Assembly (NCBI GenBank): GCA_003611745.1
Contig: RAYF01000047.1
Location: 1-49,510, forward strand
Source: a bacterium D16-36
GTDB lineage: Bacteria > Bacillota > Clostridia > Lachnospirales > Lachnospiraceae
DNA: 49,510 nt
Direction: 5' to 3'
Below are positions 26,463 to 34,660 of this stretch, in pieces (the stretch's first letter is position 1; every line of letters begins with the position of its first letter). Position numbers and translations under genes: made by a program. Under the pieces are notes generated by a model that saw nothing but the letters and a program-made list of their open reading frames with translations, ran no database searches and had not been told where the DNA came from.

Positions 26463-29400
26463 ATGGCAGATGCAAGAACTGAAAAACAGAAAGTAAAGGA
26501 GATAACGGACAGGCTGGAGGAAGGCTTGAAAGAGCTGTTTGAGGGGGAGAAATATAAAAGCTACCTGAACACCATGTCAAAATTCCACAATTACAGCGCA
26601 AATAACATTAGGCTCATAGAGATGCAGTGTCCGGGCGCAACATATGTTGCCGGGTACAGGAAATGGCAGAAAGATTTTGGACGCCATGTGAATGAACACG
26701 AAAACGGTATCCGTATCCTTGCGCCAGCGCCTTATAAATTCAAAGAAGAACGGGAAAAAATCGATCCGGTGACGAATGAGCCTATGCTTGACCGGGACGG
26801 GATGCCCGTCATGGAGGAAGTGGAGATAAAGATACCCGCCTTTCGTGTTGTCACAGTGTTTGATTATTCACAGACAGGCGGGAAAGAACTTCCCGGACTT
26901 GGCGTGAGCGAGCTGCATGGGGATGTGGAGCGTTACCGGGATTTTATGGAAGCGTTAGAGAGGGTTTCCCCTGTCCCAATCCGCTATGAAGGCATGGAAG
27001 GTGACAGGAAAGGCTATTTTATTGACTTAAACCACCCTATCTCCATTAAAGAGGGCATGAGTGAAACGCAGACCGCAAAAACAGGAGTCCATGAGGTGGC
27101 ACACGCTAAACTCCATGCAAAGGAGATTGAAAAGGAAACAGGGATTTCCAAAGACCGGGAAACAAAAGAGATAGAAGCGGAGAGCATCGCCTACACCGTC
27201 TGCCAGCATTTTGGGATTGATACCTCCGATTATTCTTTCGGGTATATCGCCGGGTGGAGCAGCGGAAAAGAAATGCCGGAGTTAAAATCTTCCCTTGACA
27301 CGATTCGCCGGACTTCCTCGGAGCTGATAATGGGGATTGAAACACAGCTTTTAGAGATTGAAAAGGAGCGTGCTGCAGAACAGGCACAGGAGGACATTTT
27401 GCTTTTAGTTGCGAATACAGACCGTTCCGAATATGACCTTTTGAGCGTTAAGGGCATGGAGAGGGCAGATTTACTTAATGCGCTTCTTTCCATGAAAGAT
27501 GATGACAGGCAGAGCGTGGAAGCCTACCTTGAAAGAGCCGGGGCGTGGGTAACGCCGCTTGCCAATGAACGAAGCGAGGAAGTGGGGGAATACCATTTAG
27601 ACTATGCCTATGATACGGATACCCATGAGATAACCGATTATAAAGCATTGCAGGAGGAACGGGAGAAAGCCAATATTCCGATTGAGTATGGCGATGTGAT
27701 TGTGAGAATTTCCACACCGGACAGCGGGGAATATGAAACCATTAAAATCACAAATATGCAGTCAGAAGTGGCAAATGTTGTATATTCTATTCCGTTTTTG
27801 CAAGAAAATGAGTGGAATGGAAATGTTCTGGATTATCTGCAGGAGAAAGGTTTTGAGTTTGTGCCGATTATGAGAAGCGGCGGTTTGAATGACGGTTATC
27901 CGCAGTTCTATGATTTCGATGTGGATATGAGCGAATGGGAAGTGCATACCGCTTCGGAGCTTCCGGCAACGGTGCAGGCGGAGCAGCTCATCAACCGCAT
28001 GGAATTTCACAGGTCGGTGTACGACACCGATGAGCGCAACCTGATTATGAACCACGCTTATAAGCTGGACGATATGTATAAGACCACTTCCCTTGCACAT
28101 TCCATTGCGGAGCAGAAAGATGATTTACCTCTGCTTTGGGAAACAATCAGGACAGCGGAGGAAGAAATTGATGCGCTCCCGGACGGTATGGTGGGATTGT
28201 CGCAGATGCACGAATACGGGTATTCTTGGGATGAAATGCTCCCTCTGACAAAGGACAGGGCAACGGAGTTGTTCAGGGAGGATGTGGCGGTGTACCAGCT
28301 CCACGCAGACGGTTCAGAAACGCTTGTGGAGGACAGGGCGGCATTAGAGGGGCATGATGGACTGTTCGGCGTGGAAAAAAACGATTGGAACGCTTATAAG
28401 GAATACCAGTCCATGAAGCAGGAGATGGAGGACAGTGAACCTAACCGGGAAGCACAGCTTTTATATGGCAGCGAGGGCAGGTATGGCATTTACCAGCTTA
28501 AAGATTCAGGGGAAACAAGGGATATTCGCTTTATGGATATGGATTACCTTGAAAGAGAAGGTATCCCGGTTTCCAGAGAGAATTATACCCTTGTCTATAC
28601 CGGGGAGTTAAAGGAGGGGATGAGCCTTGAAGATATTTATATGAAATTCAACACAGACCACCCGGCAGACTTTACCGGGCATTCCCTTTCTGTCAGTGAT
28701 GTGGTGGTGCTGCATCAGGACGGGGAGAACACAAGCCATTATGTGGATTCCGTTGGCTACAAAGAGATACCGGAGTTTACAAAGGAATTTTCGGTATCCT
28801 CGGAAATCAGCACAGAAAAAGATGCGGTTATAGGGGAAACAGTGGAAATCCCGGAAGGAGTGGCGGAAGAAAATACAGCGGCAGAGCCGGACGATGACAA
28901 GGTTTCCTATTATGTCATTGAAGATTTATCCACTTGGGCGGAGAACAGCCCGGAAAAAAGCAGGCTGGAGCGTTTTGACAGCCTTCCGGAAGCAATGGCG
29001 AAATTTACAGAGTACCGGGGAAAAGAAGCAGAGGACAAGCCGGATATGGCAAGGGCAACGCTCGGATTTCATGTCAATGGCAGCGAGTTTGACCTGATCC
29101 ATGTCAGAAACCATGAAAACTGTCTGTCACTGGATTTTACGCACAGCAAGGCGGCGGTGGAAAGCAGCCGCTTCATGGACGATTTGCAGGCTTTAAATCA
29201 CGAAGTCGGCTTTGACAAGGTGAGGGTTCACCGGGAGATGTCACCGGAGGAAATAAAGAACTTTGTAAAACAGCGGTTTGAATATCAGCTAAAGAGCAGC
29301 GGTCTTGACGATATTTCCCTCTATATGGACAGGTTTGATGCCCTCTACGAACAGGGGAAAATGGAGCATTTGATGCCCACAGCCAACCAGAAGCATATCG

Positions 29401-31052
29401 TGGAGGATGTACCGTTTACGGAGTGGGAAAACCCGTACATAGATACCCAAAATCAGGCAGTAGACAGGGCGGAAACAGAGCTTGCCTTCCGTCTGACAGA
29501 CCGTTATATCAGTATTCAGGAAGCCACTGAGGGGTATGATTACACCATTTATGATATGAATTACCGGGAACTGGACGGTGGCGTGTATGACAATCCAGAC
29601 ATAACAATCCGGCAGGCTTTGGACGAGATTGTGACGGATTTGAAAGAGCCTATGCACAGGAGTGAGCTGGAGGGAAATATTCACACCTATGATGAACTGA
29701 TACCGATTGATTATGACGAACTGACAGAGAAAGCGGAGCAGGAAGCAAAACATGGAATTGAAAACCGTATCCGGAAAGAAGCGGAAGAACGTAAGACGGT
29801 GGCAGATTTTAAAGCCAGGACAGAGGAATTATTTCATGGCATCAACGGGCAGACACAGGAGGATATAGAGCTGAGCGTCTATGCTTATTTGCAGTCCAAA
29901 ATTGATGAGTATGAGATAAATATAGAGCTTGTTGATGTAGCGGTATCCGGAAGCCGGTGCAGAGGTTTAGAGGAAGCTGCTTCTGACCTTGACGTGGTGG
30001 TGGAGTACCGGGGCAAGGAAAGCGAGGATGATTTGTTCAACGCCTTTCATGAGGACGGTTTTACAATCGGCGGCGTTAAGGTAGACATCAATCCTATTAC
30101 GGAGGGCAAGACCGGAACGCTTGGGGAATATCTTCCGGGTGTGGAAGCCTATCTTGCGGAAAAACGTGCCGCCATGCAGGAGAAAGCCGCAGAGCAGGCA
30201 CAGGAGGGAAAACAGACGGTTATTACCCTTACAGTGGCGGAGTGCGGGGAGTTCCACAATCTCGGAGAATACCATGAGAATATCGCAGGCGTGGAGGAAG
30301 CAATCGCCATTTTCAACCGGATACCACCAGAGAGGATGAATGGTATCCCAAGCATCGGCATCAATATCCATACAGAAGGGACAGAAAGCTATGAGGACAC
30401 GCAGATGGATATTGTTTCGGGCGGAGTTGCAGACTTGGAGTTTTTAGATTATGTGCCGGATATTACAGACAATCCGAAGGCGATAGAGGTTATTGAGGAG
30501 CTGATCGACAAGCTGCCGGACATTGAGGTGCGGGGTTCTCTGGAAAAGTGGCAGGCGGCTTTCCTTGCTGCGGAGATAGACCATCTTTCCTACAACTACG
30601 ACACTGTTCAGTACAATCAGACAGTGGAGGACAGGGAAGCGCAGATAGCGAATATTACAGAGGACATTAGGAACGGGAATACCGGGTATCTGAATGATTT
30701 TCTCAATGCGCTCATTTCAGACAGTATCCGGGAAGGAATGGCGGATATTTTCGGGAAAGGGACAGAACTTGATGACAGTGAGAGCGTCCAGACCGCAAGG
30801 AAGGCGAAGGAGCTGTTAGATAAGCTGGCAGAATACAAACCGCTTGCAAAGATTGAGGAACTGGAAGAATGTAACTATAACATGATTGATAACGTCCTGA
30901 ACAATGAGAAGCCAAAAGAAGAAAAGCAAGCAGGCAGAATTTCCATAAAGGAAAAGCTGGCGGAGAAAAAGGCGGTCATCGAGCAGAAGGATAAGGCAGA
31001 AAGAGAAGTCCCGGAAAAGGGAACGGAGAAAAAATCGGAGAGGGAGATATAA
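26463..31052 (+). CDS. Polyvalent ArdC-type protein with zincin, YodL/LPD modules and nucleotidyltransferase-like domain (1529 aa)
   Basis: The N-terminus (residues about 1-150) matches ArdC (YLNTMSKFHNYSANNIRLI). A metallopeptidase motif HEVAHAKLH starts at 210, with a downstream Glu in IEAESIAY. Repeated LPD/YodL-type modules fill the middle (VYQLHADGSE; RYGIYQLKDSGETRDIRF). Near residues 1155-1215 is a minimal nucleotidyltransferase signature: GSRCRG (1163-1168), SDLDVVV with D1175/D1177, and VDIN with D1208. The C-terminus carries the same [11 protein letters not shown] tail as its neighbours. ArdC-type proteins protect incoming single-stranded DNA. The nucleotidyltransferase part is a plausible second activity. 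Confidence 0.85.
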   Translation: MADARTEKQKVKEITDRLEEGLKELFEGEKYKSYLNTMSKFHNYSANNIRLIEMQCPGATYVAGYRKWQKDFGRHVNEHENGIRILAPAPYKFKEEREKIDPVTNEPMLDRDGMPVMEEVEIKIPAFRVVTVFDYSQTGGKELPGLGVSELHGDVERYRDFMEALERVSPVPIRYEGMEGDRKGYFIDLNHPISIKEGMSETQTAKTGVHEVAHAKLHAKEIEKETGISKDRETKEIEAESIAYTVCQHFGIDTSDYSFGYIAGWSSGKEMPELKSSLDTIRRTSSELIMGIETQLLEIEKERAAEQAQEDILLLVANTDRSEYDLLSVKGMERADLLNALLSMKDDDRQSVEAYLERAGAWVTPLANERSEEVGEYHLDYAYDTDTHEITDYKALQEEREKANIPIEYGDVIVRISTPDSGEYETIKITNMQSEVANVVYSIPFLQENEWNGNVLDYLQEKGFEFVPIMRSGGLNDGYPQFYDFDVDMSEWEVHTASELPATVQAEQLINRMEFHRSVYDTDERNLIMNHAYKLDDMYKTTSLAHSIAEQKDDLPLLWETIRTAEEEIDALPDGMVGLSQMHEYGYSWDEMLPLTKDRATELFREDVAVYQLHADGSETLVEDRAALEGHDGLFGVEKNDWNAYKEYQSMKQEMEDSEPNREAQLLYGSEGRYGIYQLKDSGETRDIRFMDMDYLEREGIPVSRENYTLVYTGELKEGMSLEDIYMKFNTDHPADFTGHSLSVSDVVVLHQDGENTSHYVDSVGYKEIPEFTKEFSVSSEISTEKDAVIGETVEIPEGVAEENTAAEPDDDKVSYYVIEDLSTWAENSPEKSRLERFDSLPEAMAKFTEYRGKEAEDKPDMARATLGFHVNGSEFDLIHVRNHENCLSLDFTHSKAAVESSRFMDDLQALNHEVGFDKVRVHREMSPEEIKNFVKQRFEYQLKSSGLDDISLYMDRFDALYEQGKMEHLMPTANQKHIVEDVPFTEWENPYIDTQNQAVDRAETELAFRLTDRYISIQEATEGYDYTIYDMNYRELDGGVYDNPDITIRQALDEIVTDLKEPMHRSELEGNIHTYDELIPIDYDELTEKAEQEAKHGIENRIRKEAEERKTVADFKARTEELFHGINGQTQEDIELSVYAYLQSKIDEYEINIELVDVAVSGSRCRGLEEAASDLDVVVEYRGKESEDDLFNAFHEDGFTIGGVKVDINPITEGKTGTLGEYLPGVEAYLAEKRAAMQEKAAEQAQEGKQTVITLTVAECGEFHNLGEYHENIAGVEEAIAIFNRIPPERMNGIPSIGINIHTEGTESYEDTQMDIVSGGVADLEFLDYVPDITDNPKAIEVIEELIDKLPDIEVRGSLEKWQAAFLAAEIDHLSYNYDTVQYNQTVEDREAQIANITEDIRNGNTGYLNDFLNALISDSIREGMADIFGKGTELDDSESVQTARKAKELLDKLAEYKPLAKIEELEECNYNMIDNVLNNEKPKEEKQAGRISIKEKLAEKKAVIEQKDKAEREVPEKGTEKKSEREI

Positions 31053-31055
31053 GCT

Positions 31056-31259
31056 ATGGATAAATTTACAGTGGAAGAAATCAATTTGATGTGTGTGTTT
31101 GAGGGACAGGACAGGACGGGCATGATTGCCGACATAAAGAACGTAATCCCCCACATACAGGACAGCGACATGGTGGAACTTGCCGGACAGGTCTTGGGGA
31201 AACTGGAAAATATGAGCGATGCGGAATTTGCAAAGGTGGCATTGGAAGCGGCGGAATGA
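31056..31259 (+). CDS. Transposon-transfer assisting protein, TTRAP family (67 aa)
   Basis: This is a small acidic helical protein (MDKFTVEEINLMCVFEGQDR...). The opening FTVEEINLMCVF, followed by a later aspartate-rich helix, is the TTRAP pattern. It begins three bases after the stop of the 1529-aa gene, so the two are co-transcribed. The family is tied to clostridial mobile elements; its mechanism is unknown. Confidence 0.8.
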   Translation: MDKFTVEEINLMCVFEGQDRTGMIADIKNVIPHIQDSDMVELAGQVLGKLENMSDAEFAKVALEAAE

Positions 31260-31296
31260 TTAACACAAATCTTTTATAGCATTATTCGACATAACG

Positions 31297-31305
31297 TGTT
31301 ATAAT
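31297..31305 (+). promoter_or_regulatory. Extended -10 promoter for the toxin-like gene
   Basis: TGTTATAAT (TGn then TATAAT at 31300-31305). No good -35 box is seen, as is usual for extended -10 promoters. Confidence 0.55.
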
Positions 31306-31348
31306 TCTTTTAGTCAGATTAGAACGAGTAGGGATAGTCTGCGGTTGT

Positions 31349-31371
31349 CCTTTCTGGAAACGGAAAGGAGG
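31349..31371 (+). promoter_or_regulatory. Hairpin masking the toxin ribosome binding site
   Basis: CCTTTC (31349-31354) pairs with GAAAGG (31363-31368), covering most of the AAAGGAGG site (31364-31371) before ATG 31377. Such masking is common in type I toxin mRNAs. Confidence 0.55.
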
Positions 31372-31376
31372 TCAGT

Positions 31377-31460
31377 ATGAATACGTTAGAAGTGCTTACG
31401 TTAGTGCTGGTGATTTTTACAGCCTTGACATACATAGACAATAAACACAACCGCAAGTAA
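31377..31460 (+). CDS. Putative holin-like type I toxin peptide (27 aa)
   Basis: The frame reads MNTLEVLTLVLVIFTALTYI then DNKHNRK: one membrane helix with a short charged C-terminus. This is the shape and sequence style of the holin-like/TxpA-type toxins of Firmicutes. The ribosome site is strong but partly masked, and a well-formed antisense promoter faces it from downstream. Peptides of this type insert in the cytoplasmic membrane when not silenced. The genomic role may be stabilising the ICE. Confidence 0.65.
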   Translation: MNTLEVLTLVLVIFTALTYIDNKHNRK

Positions 31461-31579
31461 CGGAAAAGGCTATCCTCTACTGCGAATAGAGAATAGCCAG
31501 TGATCCGTTTGTTTTTCTAAAATTGATTACTCGTTTCCGATTGAACAACCGTCGGACGTGCTAGAATCCTTCGGCTTCT
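31461..31579 (-). ncRNA. Putative antisense RNA (type I antitoxin)
   Basis: A minus-strand promoter at 31586-31614 would start RNA at about 31579. The minus strand then runs to a stem (31469-31499 on plus coordinates) followed on that strand by TTTTCC. The predicted RNA of about 115 nt is complementary to the 3' region of the toxin mRNA, the arrangement of RatA/TxpA-like pairs. Confidence 0.55.
31469..31499. terminator. Bidirectional terminator stem between toxin and antitoxin RNA
   Basis: GGCTATCCTCTA pairs with TAGAGAATAGCC (one mismatch) around a 7-nt loop. A T-run follows at once on the minus strand and a looser T-rich stretch on the plus strand. Confidence 0.65.
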
Positions 31580-31585
31580 AAGATG

Positions 31586-31614
31586 ATTATAAACCAACAC
31601 TGCGAATTTTGCAA
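31586..31614 (-). promoter_or_regulatory. Promoter of the antisense RNA
   Basis: On the minus strand TTGCAA (31614-31609), exactly 17 bases, then TATAAT (31591-31586). Spacing and -10 are ideal for a sigma-A promoter. Confidence 0.65.
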
Positions 31615-31629
31615 GAGGGTTTAGGGAAT

Positions 31630-31657
31630 GGGGGTGCTTCGGCACTCCTATTTTTTT
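31630..31657 (+). terminator. Rho-independent terminator with TTCG loop
   Basis: GGGGTGC, TTCG, GCACTCC (one G-U), followed by TATTTTTTT. This is a strong terminator, probably for the toxin mRNA. Confidence 0.8.
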
Positions 31658-31762
31658 GCAGATTTGTAGACTATATTACAGGAATATGGTCTTATCTGCA
31701 AGGATTTTTTTATGTTTTTTAAAACAAGGCAGAAAGGAATGGAGGGATTCCGCCGCCTTCGG

Positions 31763-31909
31763 CATTGTGGGCAATGTGTATAACTTCCCGTCTTATGGAG
31801 CTGTGGGCAACACTGTTTGCAGGATGTGGGAAAGCTGCTTTTGCTTTTCCATATGCTGTGAATGGTGTTGTCCATAGCGGAATGGGGAGTTATGCACATT
31901 TCCATGATG
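31763..31909 (+). ncRNA. Long wobble-rich hairpin, candidate structured RNA
   Basis: A 73-nt left arm and a 67-nt right arm pair over nearly their full length around a 7-nt loop, with one internal bulge. About fourteen arm differences are all of the kind that leaves G-U pairs on the plus strand; on the minus strand they would be A-C mismatches. TATTTTTTGC follows directly. No coding frame of note is seen here, and the wider gene-free region 31658-31945 holds only this structure. Confidence 0.55.
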
Positions 31910-31945
31910 CTATTTTTTGCTTTTAAAGCTATTTTTAGCAGGGAA

Positions 31946-33319
31946 TCACCGGGAGGGGTTGCTGTTACGGTCTGGCTGTTCCTGTGCCTTTTTAGGCGGC
32001 TCTGTGCGCCCTAAATACTGGTTCAGGTTCTCCAGTTTCCGGTTCAGCGATTTCAATTCTTTCTCGCTGTTTTTGTAGGTGGCAGTCAGTTCTTTTTTCT
32101 GTGCGGTCAGCGCCTGATATTCAGATTTCAGCTTGTCGATGTTTAAGCCTTTTAAGGAAATGCCCGCCTGTTCCAGCATACGCCTTGCGCCGCCATATAG
32201 GATAATCTGGCTCTCATGCCTGCGGAAATATGCATCAGGGTTTTTCGATTTCTTATAGGCAATATGGTAGGATTTGTTGGTTTTGTACTGTTCCGCATAT
32301 TTAATGATTTCCGCAAGGTCTTTGATGCGGTTTTCCAACTTGCGGATGGTCTGTTTTGCTTCTTTTCCGGTGGCGGAAGCGACAGAGATTTTTTGTTCCA
32401 GTTCCGCGATGGAACCCACTTCATTGTATGCCTGTGCAGCAATCTTTAAATTTTCCACCGCCGCCCACCTTTGCAGTCCCGGACTGTTCTGGAATTTCTC
32501 ATCAGAGGTATCAATCAACCGCCTGTCTGCGTAATCTCTTTTCGGGATAACTGCTTTCCGTTCCCGTTTTAATTCAATCCGTTCTTTGATGCGCTCCTTC
32601 GTGTATTCCTTTCCAAGTGACTTGATGCTGCCACGCACAAAACGGTCTTTGCCGAGTGGACGGAAGGAGATAAATTTGAGGGCATCTTCCCCAAAAGTTT
32701 CGCCTTTTATCTCATAGCCTTTCGCCCGCATCAGGAGCAGAAATTCTTCATAAGTAGAGGATGCTTTTATGGCGGCGTTGATGTCCTTTCTAATCTGTGT
32801 TTTCCATGCGGCGCTGTTCTTATCCGCCTGCCATTCGTTGTATTTTTTTCCACGCTCTCCACCGGGGATAATGACGGAAAGGTTATGCTCGCTGCACAGC
32901 TCGTCACTTAATTTTCGTATGCGGTAATAGCTTTGTTTACAGTCATGGTATTTGTTGTGTTCCATGTTGTCGGCGGCACAGAAAATGATGTGGTTATGGA
33001 CGTGACCTTTATCAATATGTGTGGTGACAACATAAGAATATTTTCCCTCTAAAACTTTGTCCGCAAGCTCCTTCCCGATCTGGTGCGCTTCCTCAAAGCT
33101 GACCTCACCGGGAGCGAAAGCCTGTATCAGATGATATGCTTTATTGGGGTTGTTTTCCCGGCAGTGGTCTAAGGTATATTTAAAGTCAATCGCTGCGGTT
33201 TCCGGCGCACAGGCATAGGAAGAAATGTAGATGCTTTCGTCCGTTTTGTCCGGATTGCATATGTAGTCTACCGCTTTATCAACGGTTGCTGTGATAGCAT
33301 GGATTTTTGTGACTGCCAT
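31946..33319 (-). CDS. MobP-type relaxase (457 aa)
   Basis: The N-terminus MAVTKIHAITATVDKAVDYI carries the likely nicking tyrosine (Y19). The metal-binding histidines lie in HIDKGHVHNH (H101, H106, H108, H110), with an upstream H63 in AYHLIQAF. The second half is helical with coiled coils, ending in a basic/proline tail. The enzyme cuts oriT and stays bound to the 5' end of the transferred strand. It overlaps MobC by 52 bases, so both come from one transcript. It faces the opposite way to the transfer operon. Confidence 0.92.
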   Translation of the reverse strand: MAVTKIHAITATVDKAVDYICNPDKTDESIYISSYACAPETAAIDFKYTLDHCRENNPNKAYHLIQAFAPGEVSFEEAHQIGKELADKVLEGKYSYVVTTHIDKGHVHNHIIFCAADNMEHNKYHDCKQSYYRIRKLSDELCSEHNLSVIIPGGERGKKYNEWQADKNSAAWKTQIRKDINAAIKASSTYEEFLLLMRAKGYEIKGETFGEDALKFISFRPLGKDRFVRGSIKSLGKEYTKERIKERIELKRERKAVIPKRDYADRRLIDTSDEKFQNSPGLQRWAAVENLKIAAQAYNEVGSIAELEQKISVASATGKEAKQTIRKLENRIKDLAEIIKYAEQYKTNKSYHIAYKKSKNPDAYFRRHESQIILYGGARRMLEQAGISLKGLNIDKLKSEYQALTAQKKELTATYKNSEKELKSLNRKLENLNQYLGRTEPPKKAQEQPDRNSNPSR

Positions 33320-33609
33320 ACCTGTTTCATCAACTCCTTTACTTCGTCCATATCTTCCTGATAGACGTGATTTGTGCTGTTAATTCTTTTCGCAATCTGG
33401 TTCAGGCTGGAGCTGATCCGCCCCAGTTCCGTATTGTATTCCCGCAAAAAACTGTAATCCACGTCATAGACATATCCGTATAAAATCAGCTTCCGTATAA
33501 AAGCCGATTTGCTTTTCATGCCGGACAGCTTAAACTTCTCATCAAGGATGTACTGCTCTTTGTCATCTAAGTGAAATTCATTCCGGTTGGTGCGTGTCCT
33601 GTTTGCCAT
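33268..33609 (-). CDS. mobC: MobC-type relaxosome accessory protein (113 aa)
   Basis: The start is set at 33609 (MANRTRTNRNEF) because AAAGGACGAGGT lies just upstream; a start ten codons earlier has no such site. The N-terminus is basic and ribbon-helix-helix-like. The C-terminus has the typical GRISSSLNQIAKRINST segment of MobC proteins. It would bind oriT DNA and aid relaxase loading. Confidence 0.85.
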   Translation of the reverse strand: MANRTRTNRNEFHLDDKEQYILDEKFKLSGMKSKSAFIRKLILYGYVYDVDYSFLREYNTELGRISSSLNQIAKRINSTNHVYQEDMDEVKELMKQVWQSQKSMLSQQPLIKR

Positions 33610-33645
33610 TTTTACCTCGTCCTTTCTAAATTTGGGCATAAAAAA

Positions 33646-33675
33646 ACTGCTGTAACTTGTTCGGTTTACAACAGT
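33646..33675. other. oriT: Candidate oriT inverted repeat
   Basis: ACTGCTGTAA (33646-33655) and TTACAACAGT (33666-33675) form a 10-bp inverted repeat with one mismatch, 37 bases upstream of mobC. MobP systems usually carry oriT just upstream of mobC with such a repeat next to the nick site. A second small palindrome (TGGATA/TATCCA) lies at about 33702-33717. The nick site itself was not identified. Confidence 0.5.
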
Positions 33676-33717
33676 CTGGTTTCGTGTCTGTTCAGTTGTT
33701 TTGGATAGAATTATCCA

Positions 33718-33945
33718 TGTGTTATTGTAGCAAATCTGCGGAAGAAGGTCAAGGACTTGCAGAGAAAAAGAGGAAAGAAAAGCAAAGAGGGTTAGGGATA
33801 CTTCCCTATGGAAATTTCATCATACGGACGGCAGGGAAGTATGGGGAATTTTGCTCATGTGTCCGGACATGAGCAGTGCTTGCTATTCTACCCACGACAC
33901 TCCCGGAGGGTGTGTCGATTATAAGGATTTTTTAAATCCTATGAC
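33718..33945. other. Non-coding region with several palindromes upstream of the response-regulator gene
   Basis: An ATACTTCCCT/AGGGAAGTAT inverted repeat spans about 33798-33845. It is followed by GCTCATGT...ACATGAGC (about 33854-33875) and a GACACTCCC-type imperfect palindrome at about 33898-33917. No gene is seen. The region separates the mob genes from the divergent cargo operon. Confidence 0.45.
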
Positions 33946-33962
33946 ACAACTAAGTCACAAGT
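33946..33962 (+). promoter_or_regulatory. Putative response-regulator operator (two repeats, 11-bp phase)
   Basis: ACAACT at 33946 and ACAAGT at 33957 lie on the same helical face, 40-55 bases before the regulator start. The same hexamer with the same 11-bp spacing occurs at 36910 before the ABC operon. Confidence 0.5.
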
Positions 33963-34000
33963 TCGTGATATACTTACTATTAAATGGGAGGTTTATACCT

Positions 34001-34660
34001 ATGCAGAAAATATTGATTGTTGAAGATGAAAAGGCGATTGCCAATTTGATTAAGATAAATCTGGTAGCAGAGGGGTATCGTTGTACCTGCGCCTATGATG
34101 GAGAGACAGGTGCAGATTATATTGAAAAAGAAACTTTTGACCTGATTCTATTGGATATTATGTTGCCGGAAATCAATGGATATGAATTATTGGAATATGT
34201 GAAGCCGATTGGGACGCCGGTGATATTTCTTACGGCAAAGGGAAATGTATCTGACCGTATCAAGGGATTAAAACTTGGAGCGGATGATTATATTGTAAAG
34301 CCTTTTCAAATAGGGGAATTGATTGCGCGAGTAGAAGCTCTGCTCAGGAGGTATGGAAAAATCAACAAAAAGCTGACCTTTGCGGATGTGGAAATAGATA
34401 TGGTATCTAGGACGGTAAGAAAAGCTGGAAATATAATAGATTTAACGGTAAAGGAATTTGATTTGCTTGTGGAGCTTGTACAAAACAAAAATGTGGCTTT
34501 ATACCGGGAAAGATTATATGAAAAGGTATGGGGAGAAGCCTATATGGGAGATACCCGAACATTGGATTCGCATATTCAGCGGCTCAGGAGAAAACTGAAT
34601 TGGGAAAAAGAGATTAAGACTGTGTTTCGTGTAGGATATCGTTTGGAGGGCGGCGCATGA
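34001..34660 (+). CDS. OmpR/PhoB-family response regulator (219 aa)
   Basis: ATG 34001 follows TGGGAGGT. The receiver domain has the acidic pocket (E8-D9-E10), the phospho-acceptor D52 in LILLDIMLP and the conserved Lys in IVKPF. The C-terminal winged helix ends in TVFRVGYRLEG. The stop overlaps the kinase start as ATGA, so the pair is translationally coupled. It likely controls its own operon and the ABC genes through the 11-bp phased repeats. It differs enough from VanR-type names that no gene symbol is given. Confidence 0.92.
   Translation: MQKILIVEDEKAIANLIKINLVAEGYRCTCAYDGETGADYIEKETFDLILLDIMLPEINGYELLEYVKPIGTPVIFLTAKGNVSDRIKGLKLGADDYIVKPFQIGELIARVEALLRRYGKINKKLTFADVEIDMVSRTVRKAGNIIDLTVKEFDLLVELVQNKNVALYRERLYEKVWGEAYMGDTRTLDSHIQRLRRKLNWEKEIKTVFRVGYRLEGGA

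Noticed and set aside
31656-31877. 73-aa plus-strand frame near the long hairpin
   Set aside because: It runs through the hairpin arm, has odd Cys/Phe composition and no ribosome site; RNA structure explains the region better.
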